Below are positions 23,235 through 24,630 of a stretch of 24,630 bases of DNA, piece by piece. The stretch lies in the IMG/VR virus record IMGVR_UViG_3300028192_000012, positions 1-24,630 of that record. One strand, written 5' to 3'. Within the stretch, counting starts at the first letter, position 1; the number at the start of each line of letters is the position of its first letter. The position numbers and the translations under genes were made by a program. The stretch is from a virus. A model generated the notes under the pieces. It saw only the letters and a program-made list of their open reading frames with translations. It ran no database searches and was not told the DNA's origin.

Positions 23235-24041
23235 TTTCCAAGCAGTCTCATTTATCATTTCTTCCATAGAAAAATTATTATATGCTAACGAACTGAATAA
23301 TGACACTCGATCTTCATAAATGGGCCTTTCAATTTTGGAAAAATCTGTTTCTGCAATAGGCGTTGCGGCACAATTTTTTGAATCACAAAAAACTGGAACA
23401 CCATTTACAAAACTTTCAATTATTGTATTACTATTATATGTAACACAGGCAAAGTATTCACTCCAATTAATCTTTCCTGCAATTTTATTTGTTGGTCTGT
23501 CAACTTTAATTGTTGCACCGACATGATCTTTACCTACGCCTGGGTTATACGGTTTTTCTCTTACAACCAATTCTCTATCTGTGTTTTTACGTAATATTTT
23601 TAACGTATTATCTAACCAGTCCTCTGCATTAAAAAAGTTTGCAATGGCGTTTGTAGGCGGTAATATAAGTATCTTAGCACCATTTTTATTCCACTTTTTA
23701 ATATCTTTCTTAAAATACTTTTCATATCTATCAGCGGGTCTTTCAATTAACTTTGTTTGACAATGTGCATTTTTTGTTATTCTTAACCAATGTGGATGAT
23801 CATGTGCATTACTAAAATAACTATGATCCATAAAATAAAAATCTTTATTTTCTTTTTTACACCATTTATAAACCTCACCGGACCCTGCTAATATCCCATA
23901 CATTATTAAAGTTTCTGATGGTAAATTTTTTAAATCTCTCCATTGATATATTTTAAACGGGCCAGGAGTTCCTGATACAAATGCTTCAACATATCTTTGC
24001 GTTCTTGGTTTGGTGGTGTGTATTCCTGCTATACTTGTCAT
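23214..24041 (-). CDS. surface-polysaccharide/glycosyltransferase-like protein
   Basis: 275 residues. The C-terminal half has KILILPPTNA then VVREKPYNPG, then ACVTYNSNTIIESFVNGVPVF (193-213) and CAATPIAETD. This resembles capsule-type polysaccharide processing and glycosyltransferase-like proteins, in which the NSNTIIE(A/S)xxxGxPV segment forms the donor-sugar site. The N-terminal half has mixed alpha/beta sequence with an FYFMDHSYFSN segment. It starts one base after the stop of the FkbM gene on the same strand, so they share a transcript, and runs tail-to-tail into the oxygenase gene. The family is recognised from the donor-site motif only, so the exact activity is uncertain. Confidence 0.6.
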   Translation of the reverse strand: MTSIAGIHTTKPRTQRYVEAFVSGTPGPFKIYQWRDLKNLPSETLIMYGILAGSGEVYKWCKKENKDFYFMDHSYFSNAHDHPHWLRITKNAHCQTKLIERPADRYEKYFKKDIKKWNKNGAKILILPPTNAIANFFNAEDWLDNTLKILRKNTDRELVVREKPYNPGVGKDHVGATIKVDRPTNKIAGKINWSEYFACVTYNSNTIIESFVNGVPVFCDSKNCAATPIAETDFSKIERPIYEDRVSLFSSLAYNNFSMEEMINETAWKLLSDIA

Positions 24042-24042
24042 T

Positions 24043-24630
24043 TTACTTCCAATATATCTTGTCTACTTGCTTATGCAATCCATGATCATCAATAATTTTA
24101 GAGTTTAAGAATCCTAAATTTTTCATGTATGTATCCATTTCTTTTACATCAGGCATAAGAGGATGATCGGGATCTTTATATAAGTTCACTTCGTTTAAAA
24201 CATAAGTTGCTCTTTTAAAAATTTCGGGTGATCCTTGTATTACTAAAAGTTCTGCACCTTGTACATCTTGTTTAATAAAATCATACGAAACATCAGCACC
24301 AACCAAAGATTCTAGGGTAACCATTTCTCGTACCTCTGTTGAATGTGACGGAAAAGATTCTGATGATCCAAATATATTCGAACCTTTAGTATATGTTATT
24401 TTACTTCTATGACTTCCTTTTGTAATTTTTCTTAAATGCATTTTAACTTTTTTATTTTCATTTCCTAACACACCAATAAAAACGTTATTCGCACACTCTT
24501 TTAATCTTTCTTTATGTTTTTCTCCTGCTTCAATACAAGTATAATGTGCGTCGGGCCAAAATTGTTTTGCTTGTCTTGTCCATCGTCCATTCCAAGCACC
24601 AATATCTAAAATTTTATTTGGGGTAAAGCC
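24043..24630 (-). CDS. FkbM-type SAM methyltransferase (partial; N-terminus outside the window)
   Basis: At least 195 codons are open to the window edge. SAM motif I ILDIGAWNGRW is encoded at about 24575-24610, and the FkbM signature DFIKQDVQGAELLVIQG lies further on, followed by a VLNEVNLY strand. A GTG at 24471 is not the start: the frame continues upstream through the SAM-binding motif. FkbM enzymes O-methylate sugars and small molecules. One base separates its stop from the start of the next minus-strand gene. With that gene it looks like a glycan-modification pair. Confidence 0.8.
   Translation of the reverse strand, partial: GFTPNKILDIGAWNGRWTRQAKQFWPDAHYTCIEAGEKHKERLKECANNVFIGVLGNENKKVKMHLRKITKGSHRSKITYTKGSNIFGSSESFPSHSTEVREMVTLESLVGADVSYDFIKQDVQGAELLVIQGSPEIFKRATYVLNEVNLYKDPDHPLMPDVKEMDTYMKNLGFLNSKIIDDHGLHKQVDKIYWK

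Noticed and set aside
23320-23526. 68-codon plus-strand frame opposite the polysaccharide-type gene
   Set aside because: The minus-strand gene has recognisable family motifs and a coupled upstream gene; the plus frame has none.
24043-24471. Short methyltransferase starting at a GTG at 24471
   Set aside because: The frame is open to the window edge and encodes the SAM-binding motif upstream, so the gene is truncated by the window, not short.

Overview
This window is a piece of an AT-rich (about one third G+C by eye), lytic T4-like myovirus genome. The gene set points to a marine phage, of the kind known from cyanobacteria and SAR11. It has divergent T4-type genes 13, 18, 19, 4, 16, 17, 1, 32, uvsX and uvsY, marine-phage-type virion proteins of unknown role, and host-like sugar, sulfate and oxygenase genes. 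The host cannot be fixed from this sequence. I saw no tRNA, rRNA, CRISPR array, integrase or insertion sequence.

Layout. Positions 1-1298, minus strand: neck/tail-connector genes (a partial gp15-like gene and a gp14-like gene). Positions 1342-3258: gp13 neck protein diverging from them, a 66-residue protein, a gp1-type dNMP kinase, and a convergent degenerate HNH-type zinc protein. Positions 3392-9796: a very large tail sheath (gp18), tail tube (gp19), a second tube-like protein, a small protein and a gp4-type head-completion protein. Positions 9805-15288: DNA packaging, with small terminase gp16 separated from large terminase gp17 by two virion-type proteins and a sulfotransferase, then a protein with a Coq4-like metal motif. 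Positions 15298-18151: a large virion-type protein and a small exported or membrane protein. Positions 18285-21054: recombination and replication genes gp32, uvsX, a small acidic protein and uvsY. Positions 21038-24630: a tightly overlapping set of enzymes (HAD-like phosphatase, glycosyltransferase, 2OG-Fe(II) oxygenase), convergent with a surface-polysaccharide-type transferase and an FkbM methyltransferase that runs off the window.

The clearest regulatory signal is a repeated T4 late-promoter element (consensus TATAAATA, here usually NNTAAATA) in front of most structural genes. In eleven of thirteen cases the last A of the element is only 5-8 bases from the start codon. If the T4 rule holds (element at -13 to -6), transcripts begin at or 1-3 bases before the ATG, so these mRNAs would be essentially leaderless. 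Two starts must be moved downstream to fit (gp13 to 1342, second tube protein to 7572). In contrast, gp18 and gp32 have real leaders with strong Shine-Dalgarno sequences. gp32 and uvsX have host-like sigma70 promoters, and the uvsX promoter is threaded through a hairpin and would also give a leaderless message.

The genes cover assembly and packaging of the particle (neck, sheath, tube, terminase), recombination-dependent replication (gp32-UvsX-UvsY), nucleotide supply (dNMP kinase), and probable modification of host or virion surface molecules (sulfotransferase, glycosyltransferases, oxygenase, methyltransferase).
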